Source: Vicia villosa
Lineage: Eukaryota; Streptophyta; Magnoliopsida; Fabales; Fabaceae
Assembly (NCBI RefSeq): GCF_029867415.1
Contig: NC_081181.1
Location: forward strand, 125,617,042-125,681,041
DNA length: 64,000 bases
Reading direction: 5' to 3'
Shown: positions 22,479 through 33,919 of the stretch, one piece after another
Layout: every line of letters starts with the position of its first letter
Numbering within the stretch: the first letter of the stretch is position 1
Notes under the pieces: model-generated
The model's database searches: none
What the model saw: only the letters and a program-made list of their open reading frames with translations
Told to the model about the DNA's origin: nothing
Made by a program: the position numbers and the translations under genes

Positions 22479-22666
22479 TTTCAAACTTGTGCAGAAAAAA
22501 AAGATTTCACTCACACTCACGCAGTGTTTCCCAAACCCACAAACAACCAAGAAAAGTGTGATTCAACACAACTTTATTTCCCAGAAACAAAATCAATCAC
22601 ACAGTCACACAAACTCACGTTCACTCGTGTTTCCCTGTGTTTGAAACCGGAGCTCTAGATACCAAT

Positions 22667-23073
22667 TGTTGGTGCACAAGAATCAAAGATGATAACAAAG
22701 AGAATAAACAAAAGGAATAACAGCGGAAAAGAATGAGAGAATAATTGTTATGTTGTATATTAATGATAGCTACTACAAGGCTATTTATACAAAAGAAAAT
22801 TTTGCCACATAAGCCCTAATAGAGTAAACTTAGTGAACAAGTCTAAGGTACAATACTAAAAAATACTAAAGTACCCTTACTAACTAAATAGCTAAGCTAA
22901 CAGGACCCAGAAGATCTGTTCACGTTCCACATCAGAACTTCTGATGCTCAACATCAACAACTTCTGGTCAATACTATTTTCTGAGTAATCATCAGAAGAT
23001 CAACCCACATCAGAGGATTTGATACCCAGAATTTCTGATGCTTAACATCTGAATATTGAATTACTCTTCAATA
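22667..23073 (-). repeat. 5' LTR of the deleted copia
   Basis: 407 bp, directly followed on the minus strand by AT and the TGGTATC primer site. Flanked outside by GTTGT. Confidence 0.88.
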
Positions 23074-23078
23074 GTTGT

Positions 23079-25169
23079 TACGTCTGAAACAAATAACCTA
23101 TCCATTCTCGTCGGTGTAGTTTATTTGTTTAAGATTAAATTTTGCGCAACTATTAAAAGTGGAGTTTTTTTCCTCAATTTAATTCGAGACACTTTCATCA
23201 TCTCGAACTCAACTATATGTAATTTTGTGTTCAGATATTAAAACACACCCTTTTAACATATGGTCTTTCATAAGACAATCCTCACGACCCTTAGTCCCTA
23301 GAAAACTACTCAGATATATTAATTGTTACAGCGGTAAAAACAAAAACATACACAACATAAATGGGAATAATAAGAACTGCAAATTTAGAAATTGATTAAA
23401 GCATAAACAAATTTGCTATAAAACGCTCCAACAAAGCCTTGAACAATATAACCACATTTGAAAGTAAAAATGCAAGAAACTAACTTGGAAATTTAGAGTA
23501 AATGTAATACAATGTTACCCCAATGTCAAAGCTTAACCGCAAGAAATTCAATGGATGCAAAATAGAAATAGAGATAAGCTAAAAGCCACGTTTAGAATTT
23601 GGAGGAATTACGACTGTAATGGGTCTTACGTGTTTATTATAATCCTTGTTGTTTGCTAATGGGGTATCTTCGCTCTGCAGTGGTTATGACCGTAATAGAT
23701 GCTTGTGGACTGTTCGTAACCACTATTTTGTCTGCTCGCCCTTTTTAATGCTTCTTTTGTTCTTTTTTTCCGAAATCAATGTTATTCCTTCTTGTGCCTG
23801 CAACATAGACAAAATATCATCCTTTTGGAAGTAAAAGGGATAAAAACAAGACAAAACATAAGCAAAAGTCGAACTAGAAAACTATAAAAACACTGTTGAT
23901 CAAGAATACACTTCAAAATTTCAATTTCAAAATCATGTTAAATAAAATACTCCAAAATAGAATTAAACTGGCTGTATATATTGGTAATATCCACACAGTC
24001 ATTTTAGCGTTGGTTTTGCACAAATTAGAGTTACAATAACTAAGATAGGAGCAAAATAACGATATTAATAAAACTAGAAAATGATTATTTTAAGAAGTAA
24101 AAAAATTACAAAAATATAAAATAAGAATACAAATTTAACTAAATAATGATTGAAATAATGTACTAAAATTTGAGATGTAATGTAGAAACTTTTGTTCGTA
24201 GCTGTTTCGAGTCGCTAAACCTTAATCTCTCAGTTTTCCAAATTGGAAAACATGTCCAGGGAAATTGCCTTTAGAAAAACTTACTTAGAAGGTTGTGGAG
24301 GGATCATAGTTATTAGGAATGGGATGGTTGATAGTGGATCTAAGCAATTGATCCCGAGTTTTTTTTTTACCATTTCTATTTAGTTCTCTTTCCATGTTTT
24401 TTTTTGTATATTTTAGTCTCATTTTAATGTAGAAAATGGAGTTTTCAATTTATTTCAAGCATAGATTATTAGGCACGAATCGTTGATGGAAAAGAGAAGA
24501 AAATGCAAACAAAGAGCAAGAAATTGACAACCATAACAGGTAGACAACCATCTTCAATGATGTCGGTCATGGATTTAAAATTCGAATTTAAAAATCATGA
24601 CGGGTGGGCCATCATCCCACGTTCCAACAATTTTCCAGCGGTTTCCATCATGTTCTCTTGCGGTTTTGCACGACTTTGAGTGCGTTCAACTATCATTTTA
24701 GTGCGAAAATAGACATATAAATTATACTTAAACATAGTAAAGTGATTCAAGCTTTATTTGTACTAAAAATTACTCTTATTTTCCGTTTTGTTTTATCAAA
24801 TTTGAAGTTTGAAAATTCTTATTATTATGTTGTGTTACTATTCTACTGCTATATCAAAGTATTAATTTTAGTTGTACTAGATCAAAAGTCTCTTTGGAGC
24901 ATCTTATTTTTAGAGATACTTATTTTATTCAAGGTTCTATTTTGTTATTTTTATAATGTATGTTATGTATATCTATATTGTTTCATCGTCCATCATGTTT
25001 GAGTAAATGGATTAGAGTCTGAAACACGAGGACTATAATACTGACAAACCTGATGTGAATTGTATGAACATTAATCGTAACAAGAATGAAGTTTATGTTT
25101 TTAAAGGAAAGACGTTCGTTGGTCGTTGCGAAAGTAGTTGCACAGAGATATCATTTATGCGCCGATATG
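23079..25169. other. Intergenic, no supported gene
   Basis: Two kilobases of AT-rich sequence with short, low-complexity frames (for example 24742-25002, Ile/Leu/Tyr-rich and not protein-like). No repeat boundary was recognised. Confidence 0.4.
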
Positions 25170-25177
25170 GCGTAAAC

Positions 25178-25855
25178 TAGGATTGTACAAGGGTAGGTTT
25201 GAGTTGAATTTAGCCAAAATCATGACCGAACCCATAAAGAATACACCGGTTTGAGTGAGGTAAAATAGTCACCCACAATGTTATTGGGTCGGTTTGGGTA
25301 AAAACACAATTATGGGTTGAATTGGGTTGGGTAGTGGATTTTCCAATTTTTCTCTTCCTTATATAATTATAAATTATGTGTCACACTTTTTTCTTAATAA
25401 ATAGTTTAACCTATTGTCGTTATTTTTTTAAACATCAATTGTATAAAGACACCATAAAATTCATCATAAATATATTTGGAAAAATCAAAGTTACATTAGG
25501 GTAATACCTAGAATTACATAAAATACTTACAACTTATAAGAATTAGTATCAAAATAATCAAAGTGAGGTATCTTTAATAAGTTAAAATCATTACTTACAA
25601 AATAAAATATGTTTAAAAAGTTAGAATTGAAGCAGGCAAGATTAAAGACATCAAAGTCATCATTCATCAAATTACAAAAAAGAATTAAAAAATAATCACT
25701 CAATAAACCATGGATTTTGTGGGTTTATCCATAACCCAATTATTTTGAATGAGTTTTCATTTTTTTAAAACCTTTTTCATTCAATAACCCGATCCAACTC
25801 GGTTTTTTTGGGTCGGCTTGGGTTTATTGGGTTACCCAACCCATGTACACCCCTA
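25178..25855. mobile_element. Non-autonomous hAT-type transposon (678 bp)
   Basis: Ends are TAGGATTGTACAAGGGTAGG and, reverse-complemented on the right, TAGGGGTGTACATGGGTTGG. The 8-bp flanks GCGTAAAC (25170-25177) and GCATAAAC (25856-25863) differ at one base. Subterminal GGGTTGGGT/ACCCAACCC repeats are on both sides. No transposase. Confidence 0.8.
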
Positions 25856-26079
25856 GCATAAACGGTATCCGACTTAGAAATTTGAACGATCTTTTTGAGA
25901 TTGAGAAAGTGTTTCCGAATTGATTTAGAGATTACTTTTACTTTATAAAGATTTTTGAATTCACAATTCCTGTTGCGAAAGTAGATGCTTTGCGGGTTTA
26001 AGGTTCGGTGACACGCCGACTTAAGTGGTGGTGACCTTTTTTTTGTGTAAGCAAGATGATATTAATGAAAGAACTAAGG

Positions 26080-26340
26080 ACATTTTTTTTGTGTAAGCAA
26101 CCTGTTTACACAACAAAACTGAGGATATTTGTTAAATTCGTAAAAGCTATAATTGGGATTAGTAATTTCTCCTAATACTGTTCACTTCCAAATCAAAATT
26201 TTTATACTCCAAACCGTATTATCAACACTCCAACCATCATTCCGGAAGCAAATTTCATTACGTGATAACCAAATAGATCACGAAGTTGCAAGCCAAACAA
26301 CTTTCAATTTGCCCTCCCAAACTTAATTTTAGTATTTTCT
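26080..26340 (-). pseudogene. LINE (L1-type) C-terminal remnant
   Basis: The minus-strand reading at 26325-26225 gives KVVWLATS, a stop, then SIWLSRNEICFRNDGWSVDN. This matches the conserved tail of plant non-LTR retrotransposon proteins (WxAxxWSIWxxRNxxxF). It continues VWSIKILIWK, resembling the following IKxxSWxWF segment, and then is broken. No poly(A) tail or target duplication could be defined. Confidence 0.5.
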
Positions 26341-27351
26341 AAAAAAATCATAATTCTTGTTACGAATCCATATGCCAATTTGCATGAGTGATGTTAGGGG
26401 ACAAGAATGATAATCTTAAGCTCTAGTTTTTTAATATTAAAGAAATCAAATATTTTGTATTTTTGCGCAATTAAACTAGTTTTTCACATATTTTTAGATA
26501 CACATAAAGAGATCAATACTTGATCATTGATCTCTAAAGACGATAACTCTTTTTATTACTCTAATATAGTCGTATACTTGCGGCATATCAACAACTTATG
26601 TTCTTATTGAATAACAAGGCAGAAGACTTTGTCAATATAAAAAAAGGATTCATCATCATAATCAGAAATTTGGGATGGAAAAAAAACACTCATTCAATCC
26701 CCTGAAAAACTTATTAACGTATTGTTGTTCACGATATATTTTCACAAAGGCAGTGGCGCCGCATAAATACAATATACTACAACTATAAACAGAAATGGGG
26801 TGATAGTTCTCTAGTTCATCCCAATGGAGTAAAGCACTCATACACATTAAAATCTATAACAAACTCTGGCTTGTTATTCACTGTATTTCACCCAATAAAA
26901 AATCTATGCCACTCAATCTCAACAGTATTATGTATTAAGACAAAATATATATTCAATATTTTAATGTGGCAAGTATAATCAGTATATTATTTTTAAGATG
27001 TCGAAATTGCAAACATATCTCTATCACTTCTTCTTATCATCAAAATAAAAAATAAATTGAAGACTATATTAACTACTTAATAACCGATTTTATGATCAAA
27101 ATGACTATTGAAATTGAAAGAGAAACATGAAAAAATATGTTTACGATTTCGATTCAATTATAGACCAATGTGACAGTAAATTATAGCGACCAAAATAATG
27201 GTTTCCCCGGTGTATTACGAGCGCACTCTTATTAAGAGTGAGATGCTACAACGAGTTTGACGTTTGTATCTTGTTTCACCCAGACTAACATAACTTTTCT
27301 AGCATCCTCTAACTAATTCATTTCAATAAGGGGATCAATAATTTCTAATAT
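26341..27351. other. Intergenic, no supported gene
   Basis: AT-rich, with only short frames and no repeat termini recognised. Confidence 0.4.
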
Positions 27352-27359
27352 AATCCTTC

Positions 27360-28126
27360 AGGGCCGGCCCTGTAGCTGTGCAACATGGGCAACAGCACAG
27401 GGCCTCATATTTTATGGGGCCTCTAAAAATCTTGAAATAACGACTACATGGTATTTACTTTTACTGTGCTTATACAATACTATGTTTAAAACTTGTTTCA
27501 CACTATATATTAATACTGACATTTATTTCTTCAATGTTTTCCAATGTAGATGTGGGACAAATATATCTATATACTATTACTACTAGTTACTACTATTACA
27601 TGATTTGGGTAGAAAAATAATGAATTTTTATATATTACACTCAATATTTTATTACCATGCTTAGAACACTGTAGAATAAAAAGTTTAATTTTATTTTGAT
27701 TGACATATGATAAATAAAAAACTGCATAATAACAGCAATCTAGTTTAATTGAATTATAATGAACAAAATTTTAATCTGACTTTTAGTTTAATTATTATTA
27801 TAATAGAAAGCTACCTCACATTAGATAAATGAAACACTATTAAACTAAAAGTGTATAATAATAATTTCACATTTAGAGTATATGAAAAACAATAGAATGA
27901 ATGTAAGATATAAAATTAACAACAAAATTATATTCCACTTATTTCTCGATCTTTTATTAAAAAGTAAGTACAATAATTAAAATTTCACTTATTTTTTGAT
28001 ATTTTATCAAACATCAAGTATATTAATTAAAATTTAAACAAATAAAAATTTTGATTTAAAAAAAGCATTTTTATTCGTTCAATTTTAAAATTCGTACGGG
28101 GCCTCAGAATTGTTTGGGCCGGCCCT
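27360..28126. mobile_element. Non-autonomous hAT-type transposon (767 bp)
   Basis: Both ends carry AGGGCCGGCCCT-type termini (AGGGCCGGCCCTGTAGCTG on the left, TTTGGGCCGGCCCT on the right). GGGGCCTC occurs subterminally at both ends. Flanks are AATCCTTC (27352-27359) and GATCCTTC (28127-28134), an 8-bp duplication with one change. CAGGGGCGG/CAGGGCCGG ends are typical of hAT elements. The interior is AT-rich and noncoding. Confidence 0.82.
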
Positions 28127-28416
28127 GATCCTTCTACAGCAGGGTGGTTAAAAAAAATACCATGAAAGAAAAATAAAGTAGGTTTAGCACCAATGATGCT
28201 AAACTCCACCCACACTTACAAAACTTCATATAAATTAAACACCTCAAAACAAAATTGGGTATTCTGTTAGTATCCGTATCGATGCCCCAAGAGAAACTTG
28301 TACCAATATAAAACTCTGGTTGTTTGGATTGGTAAAAAAATCAAGGCAACTTATTTAAAAAATGCGGCTCGAAGCTCGAATTCTAAGGCTACTTGTCTAC
28401 AGGTTTGCTTTATCTG

Positions 28417-30222
28417 TCATCCTGGTCTTCGCAACTCTTTCTGCCCTTCTGATGACTGGCTTGAATCAGCACATGGCAACCTAAGTTTATGAGATAGTTC
28501 ATTCATCATCTTGTTTACTGCTTCAATTCCTTCATGCCGTTTGTTTGACACTTTGAAATTGTGAACAATATGTTTCATGTCCACAAGACTGCTTCCAGGG
28601 ATTATCCCTAACTTTCTTTCCTTCATCAGTTTTTGCACTCTAGAAACATTCTCCCATTGAGCAGCCACGGCATAAATGATCAGCAGAAACTGGTAATAAG
28701 ATAGGTTCTTAGGATCCATGTCAACAAGAAGTTCAGCAATCTGTTCCCCCAAGTACACGTCTCTCTTGAACCGACACAAACCAAGCAAACTTGCCCATAA
28801 CAATGACTCCTGTGACATGTCCGCGTCAAATTTCGACATGCTCTTCAGACACTCCTCTGCCTCGTCAACAAGCCCCACGTTAGCAAGAAGATTTGCCATG
28901 CACCAAAAATGAGCAAAATTTGGTTTCACGCCATACACATCAACCATTTGCTTGAAGTAAAACCTGCCTTCAGTCAACAGTTCCGCCCGAGCACAGGCAC
29001 AAAGAATGCCAATGAATGTAATTTCATCCGGGAGAAACCTAACCAAACCTTTATCTGTTGCACTTGGACTTTCATCAACCTCAACTTTCATCCTCTCCAT
29101 CCCCACCATTAAATCAAACAGACTCAGTCCATCTTCAGGACTCCCACGAATGCAATGCCCCAGAATCATTGCATTCCACGAAACCAAATTCCTATTACCC
29201 ATCCTCTCGAAAATTTCTCTCGCCACCTCAACCCTCCGGCATTTACAATACATATCTATCAAAGCAGTATCGAGAATCAAACTCGACCTCATGAACAACC
29301 TGATTACACTTCCGTGAACTGATTTTCCTTCTTTAAGTCTACCTGACCGACCACAAGCCGTAATCACACAAACCATACTCCTAACATTACCTCTCAATCC
29401 AAGCCTACCCATTTCCCTAAACAACTTCAACGCATAACCAGGATTCCCACCCTTCAAAAACCCACTAATCATACTATTCCAAGTAACCAAATTCCTCTCA
29501 GACATTACATCAAACAGCCTGTGTGCACCATTCAAGTCGCCAACTTTAACATACCCATCAATCATTGAGTTCCACGAAACCAAATCCGGACTAAGCATTT
29601 CATCAAACACAACCCTAGCAAGAAAAACATCCCCACAAGAAGCATACATATGAACCAAAGAATTCTGCACCGGCAACACAAAATCAACCCCATTCTTCAC
29701 AGCCTGAGCGTGACACATTCCACCACTCTCAACACAACCCATATTAGAACAAGACCGAATGAGTGGAACAAACGTATAACTATTAGGAAACAACCCAATC
29801 CTCAAAGACCGAAAGTAAAAACCAACAGCTTCATTCGGAACATAGCTATTACAATACGAGTTTATCACAGTGTTAACACAGAAAGTATCCAAAGGGTTAT
29901 TAAAATGGTGAAAAACGAGTAAGGTGAAGGAAACGTCACATAGATTAGAAGCACGGCTCAAAAGTGTGCGTGCTAAGAAGGGGTTGCGGTAAACGCTAGA
30001 AGTAATGAGAAGGGCTTGGATTTGAAGAAGGTGGCGAGTGGTTTGGCAAGAAGAGGGTGTGAGAAGGGATTGAAAATGAAGGTGGGTGAGGAATGGGAGT
30101 GTTGGTTTTTTGTCTTGTGGAAGAAAAGGTGAAGATGAAGAAGAAGGAGGAATGTTAGTAGTGGTGGTGGTGATGGGGCGGGAAAGAAAGGGGACAAGTT
30201 GTCGAGATGAAACTCTGGCCAT
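28417..30222 (-). CDS. Pentatricopeptide repeat protein, PLS class, E subgroup, 601 aa
   Basis: Intronless, as usual for PPR genes. PPR proteins bind organellar RNA sequence-specifically; E-class members mostly act in C-to-U editing. The N-terminus (MARVSSRQLVPFLSRPITTT) is Arg/Ser/Thr-rich with no acidic residues, fitting an organelle targeting peptide. Repeats run from about residue 120 to 430, with diagnostic segments DLVSWNSMIDGYVKVGDLNG, NLVTWNSMISGFLKGGNPGY and NLVSWNAMILGHCIRGSPED, plus DTALIDMYCKCRRVEVAREI. The E-type tail includes LLWASLLGLCRFKRDVYLGE and DPKNLSYYQFLLIIYAVAAQ, then PGSSLVDMKHIVHNF. No DYW deaminase domain is present, so any editing would need a partner. The frame is intact. 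A long TTA microsatellite lies 140-240 bp upstream. Confidence 0.92.
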   Translation of the reverse strand: MARVSSRQLVPFLSRPITTTTTNIPPSSSSSPFLPQDKKPTLPFLTHLHFQSLLTPSSCQTTRHLLQIQALLITSSVYRNPFLARTLLSRASNLCDVSFTLLVFHHFNNPLDTFCVNTVINSYCNSYVPNEAVGFYFRSLRIGLFPNSYTFVPLIRSCSNMGCVESGGMCHAQAVKNGVDFVLPVQNSLVHMYASCGDVFLARVVFDEMLSPDLVSWNSMIDGYVKVGDLNGAHRLFDVMSERNLVTWNSMISGFLKGGNPGYALKLFREMGRLGLRGNVRSMVCVITACGRSGRLKEGKSVHGSVIRLFMRSSLILDTALIDMYCKCRRVEVAREIFERMGNRNLVSWNAMILGHCIRGSPEDGLSLFDLMVGMERMKVEVDESPSATDKGLVRFLPDEITFIGILCACARAELLTEGRFYFKQMVDVYGVKPNFAHFWCMANLLANVGLVDEAEECLKSMSKFDADMSQESLLWASLLGLCRFKRDVYLGEQIAELLVDMDPKNLSYYQFLLIIYAVAAQWENVSRVQKLMKERKLGIIPGSSLVDMKHIVHNFKVSNKRHEGIEAVNKMMNELSHKLRLPCADSSQSSEGQKELRRPG

Positions 30223-30365
30223 TCATTTGGAGGTTGAGTTTCACAGAGTTCTGGGGTTGAAAGGTTAATCGCCATTGACGAACATGCTCTCCTTGATTCG
30301 ATTCTGTGCTCTGGTAAACGAGTTTTCGATGCGCACCACTAAACGGTGCGTTCTCTCTAACGCTA

Positions 30366-30366
30366 A

Positions 30367-30459
<93 letters not shown>
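30366..30459. repeat. (ATT)n microsatellite upstream of the PPR gene
   Basis: About 31 trinucleotide units, with one phase slip near 30420 where a T is missing. It lies where the PPR promoter/5' UTR would be. Confidence 0.95.
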
Positions 30460-30979
30460 GTCAATAGAGGGCGGATTCCGAACAAGGAAAAAATAGTTTT
30501 TAAACACTTCGTATTTTAAGAAAAGTTTTCGTGTTTGAGAGATTGTGTAGTGTTATATTTAGTAAAATTTTAGACTCGCTCCACCATTGTATCATCTAGA
30601 AAAAATTTAAGGGATTTGTCTAAGGTGTTCCTCGTACGTGTGAGTCGAGTAAGAAGGAATCTTCCTAGCCCCTTAGAAGATAGGTAGTCAATAATTTACC
30701 CTGGTAAAAGAATGACGGTTATGAACATGTAAATAGGTGAAAATCTTAGGTCGAACAAACCCTTATAAATACATTATCCCTTAAGGAGAAAAGACAAATC
30801 ATTCTTTTACACCCTATAAAGCATAACGCTTATGGACTATGAGTCATACACATCTTCTACTACCTAAACGGGTACCACTCTTGAAGCCGCATATTCCTAT
30901 GGGGAGATTGTTGAATGTCCCTAACACACGTGGGAAGAGCACCCCCAATACGGTTATTTTGTTGTTTGTCTTATCGCTT
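30460..30979. other. No gene; probable decayed retroelement
   Basis: Sequence such as ACACACGTGGGAAGAGCACC (near 30924) and nearby phrases look like internal retroelement leader, but no coding motif or boundary is visible. Confidence 0.35.
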
Positions 30980-31720
30980 TTCGTTTATTATCGTTTAGTG
31001 AGTCTCCCTCATCATTAGCATGCATAAATCAATGGTTATATTTGAACTTAATTATGATGCTTTTAATCAATTGCATTAGTCCATGGAATAAAAACTATAT
31101 GTGTTTTTAATTCAAGTTAGGTGCAAAGAAAAATCTCAAAGTACTTTTTAAACCATTAAAAATTGAGATTTTGTGTGTTTGATTCGAATCAATCAGATCA
31201 AGCACACATTCTGATTCAAATCAAATTGAACAGAGGAAAATTAGTGGTTTGTTAACACTTTGATTCGAATCAGAGTTTACACTTGATTCGAATCAAGCTC
31301 CTCCTCCTGGTTACCCCTGTTTGATTTTATTCGAATCAGATTTTACACCTGATTTGAATCAAGCCATTTTTCAATATTTTCCATTAGGGCCTATTGCAAT
31401 TGATTTGATTTAGGATTTGTACTTGATTCGAGTAACAGGCTCTTTGATTCAAATCAGACTTTGTTCTTGATTCGAATCAGACTTTGTTCTTGATTTTAAA
31501 TCAAACGTGAAATAGGTCAAAAAAATCTGATTTCCTTTTATTCCACTTCACTTGCTCATTTGACTCAGACTATGGATTGTTCTTGATTTCCTAACTAATT
31601 TTTATGGTGGTCCCCTATACAGTCTAAAAAAACCACCGTACATGGCTTTTCGTCATCGTGAGGTAGCTCTCATTACTTAAACGTGATATACACCTACAAA
31701 GATCTCTGAGTCTCCTTACC
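30980..31720 (+). repeat. LTR-like repeat A with GATTCGAATC motifs
   Basis: From TTAGCATGCATAA (31015) the sequence aligns in direct orientation with 33926-34530. It contains about ten copies or variants of TTGATTCGAATCA between 31170 and 31505. Similar palindromic arrays occur in long copia (SIRE/Maximus-type) LTRs of legumes; this assignment is inference. Ends were not defined. Confidence 0.5.
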
Positions 31721-33033
31721 GTTGCAGGGGGCATGCATGCATATAAGTTTCTATAGTACAAAGAATATAGCAAAAAAAATTTAAAATTAACTTTATAATT
31801 AGGTTAGGTAACGAGCCATGTTTAAAAGAATCAATCCAAAATATATTATCAGTTTTTTAGTCAGGAAATTCACTTATGAAGGAACAAACGGGTCTAACTA
31901 TGAAACTTAAACACAAAAGAAATTTTGAGTCATGAAAAATTACGCTCAATGTCAATCAAAAAAATAACACAACTACAAATAAGGGATCAAGAAGTACTGA
32001 TGTGCTTCCACCATTATGAACATCATATAGTGTATTGAAATTATGTAAGTGACACTGCCTATCTCATATTCAGTTCAGATAACAAAGTTATGATTATTTA
32101 GTAATAATTTTAGGGATCATTACATTAGGTGTAACAACCTATTATAGCGTACATCAGGTATGATCACGCATTACTCAATTCACATAACATTTATTTGTAT
32201 ACACCGTGAATTACTTTGACATTTGAATGTCTTTGCAAGTATACCCCCTCACTTGAGAAAAAGTGTAAAAATCAAAGCACCACAGTTGAATATCACAACC
32301 ATTGGCATGAAGATTATATCAACATTCCATGTGAATCACCTCGTAAGTTCATGTCCATCACGCCCCCCTTAAAATTTACATAGACCACAACATCTTGTCA
32401 CTATGGTGGTAATAAAGAATCAAGTCCCACCAAAGTCACTTTAAAAATAATCCAAGTCATCAAAACCACAATTCTAACCTTCTAAATGGTGGATTATATA
32501 TGAGGTGATAGATATAAAGTCTAATTTTTTGATGTTCTTGGCTCAAAACAAACAAACCAAAGAAATCCATACACTGTAGCATATCAGAACCACAATAGCA
32601 TGGTTGGTTTTAGTAGATACTATAGAATACCATATACAATATGGAATCTTGAATTGAGGGTCTTAAAAAGAAACGGGTGATTATCAATAAAAAAATTCTA
32701 AGCGGCAAGCTAACTCACCCTAAAAGACGATATTGACAACAAGATCTCTTGTTCAAGGTTAGTAAGTCAACCATCTTTCTAAAATATGAAGGGGTTAAAA
32801 GAGACCAAATAAGGATGTGACACATCTTCCTTTCACATAAGGAATCACTAAGGAACTTGTGCGAAGGTAGTTATGATTCCCCGCTACAAAAGAGTATGAT
32901 GGAAATATGGAACCACAAAAGCATCCGACCTCTTTCTGAAGTTCCATGTCCCTAATACATTCAGGGGAGAACCCTAATACAATTTTATTGCTTGTATTCT
33001 AAGCTTTTGTATTCAGGGGGGACCCTAATACAA
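31721..33033. other. No supported gene between repeat A and Cassandra
   Basis: Low-complexity sequence. At 32960-33038 a 28-bp stretch (ATTCAGGGG...CCCTAATACAATTTTA) is duplicated with a 51-bp period, abutting the Cassandra left LTR. Confidence 0.4.
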
Positions 33034-33117
33034 TTTTACACCCCAGACTGCTTTCAAGATTACCTACCGACCACACAAACAAACAAAGATCTTTTCAGCA
33101 TGATTTGTCTTCACTCA

Positions 33118-33240
33118 CATACTTCCAAGAAAAATTTCCAAAAGGTCACCCATTCAAATACTACTCAAAGTCAAACATGTTTAACTATGGAGTTCTTACT
33201 TGTTAGGCTACTAAAAAGATGCATTTTGTTGGTATTGACA
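33118..33240 (-). pseudogene. 5S-rRNA-like domain in Cassandra left LTR
   Basis: Homology runs from ATACCAACAAAATGCATC (compare 5S ATACCAGCACTAATGCACC) to GGGTGACCTTTTGGAAATTT (compare GGGTGACCTCCTGGGAAGT). In Cassandra these domains keep Pol III promoter boxes. The internal control region here is moderately preserved. It is not a functional rRNA gene. Confidence 0.75.
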
Positions 33241-33571
33241 GTACCAATAAATCCTTATAAGCTTTCATTCAACCTACAGTCCCATACCTACATAGCCTCA
33301 TGATTGCTCTTATTCTGTTGTGAATTAGATTTTAGCCTAGAAGCTTCCAGGAGCCACTCATTGTCGTGCCTTGTGCACCAATATCCACTCTTCGCCCTCG
33401 TCGACTTCGAGTGTTACATACCCACCAACTTCCGCTTGATTCATCCCCGAACCACATCGTATTGGGAGAAGTCTACTCTGATACCATTTGTAATGCCCAG
33501 ACTTCTTTCACGGTTATTGAGTGACCCCACAAATCAAAAAGTATTTCATTAGCATGTTTTGTTCTCGCTCA

Positions 33572-33700
33572 CATGCTTTTTAGGAAACTTCTCAGAAGGC
33601 CACTAATCTAAATACTACTCCAAGTTAAACATGCTTAACTATAAAGTTCTTATTTAGTATTCTATTGAAAAGAATATGCTTCTTATTATTATATGTGGTA
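33572..33700 (-). pseudogene. 5S-rRNA-like domain in Cassandra right LTR
   Basis: Minus-strand AGAACTTTATAGTTAAGCAT, then GGAGTAGTATTTAGATTAGT, GGCCTTCTGAGAAGT. It is more decayed at the distal boxes than the left copy, although AGTTAAGCAT is closer to 5S rRNA. Confidence 0.7.
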
Positions 33701-33919
33701 CCAATCAGTCCTTATAAGTCTTCCTTTAACCATGCGGTCTCATACCTGCGTATCCTCAGGATCTCTCTCATTCCAATGTGAATTCGTTTTTTGCTTAGAA
33801 ATTGCCAGGAGTTGCTCCTTGTCATGCCTTGTCCACCGCCAACCACTCCTCACCCTTGTATGCCTTGAGAGTTACACTCCTCATCAATTGCACACATTTG
33901 AATTGAGTTTTGAATCAAT

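Larger units (their letters stand above)
20828..23073 (-). mobile_element. Internally deleted Ty1/copia element with both LTRs
   Basis: Two 407-bp LTRs (20828-21234 and 22667-23073) enclose 1432 bp and are flanked by the 5-bp duplication GTTGT (20823-20827 and 23074-23078). On the minus strand the primer site TGGTATCTAGAGC (22664-22652) follows the 5' LTR; it matches the tRNA-iMet type with one inserted T. The interior keeps a gag N-terminus, an integrase C-terminal region and an RNase H C-terminus, but lacks the protease, the integrase core and most of RT. It is non-autonomous by deletion. Confidence 0.9.
33034..33876 (-). mobile_element. Cassandra-type TRIM retrotransposon with 5S-rRNA-like LTRs
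   Basis: Two diverged direct repeats (33034-33418 and 33489-33876) act as LTRs. The second begins TGTAATGCCCAGAC and both end TTACA on the plus strand. Only 70 bp lie between them. On the minus strand the interior begins AATGGTATCAGAGTAGAC, a tRNA-iMet primer site. Each LTR contains a minus-strand domain resembling 5S rRNA, including AGAACTCCATAGTTAAACAT, GAGTAGTATTTGAATGGGTG and ACC (compare 5S rRNA AGAACTCCGAAGTTAAGCGT and GAGTAGTACTAGGATGGGTG). This combination defines Cassandra elements. No target duplication was found, and LTR divergence marks an old insertion. Confidence 0.85.

Noticed and set aside
24742..25002. 86-codon hydrophobic plus-strand frame
   Set aside because: Ile/Leu/Tyr/Phe-rich translation of AT-rich DNA, with no motif, promoter or homology I can recognise.
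28718..29922. Plus-strand frames of 60-103 codons
   Set aside because: They overlap the PPR coding sequence in antisense and show no independent coding features.
30275..30507. Open frames of poly-Ile, poly-Leu or poly-Asn on both strands
   Set aside because: They are translations of the ATT microsatellite and have no other content.
33034..33876. Functional 5S rRNA genes
   Set aside because: The 5S-like domains are diverged, differ from one another and sit in LTRs of a Cassandra element.
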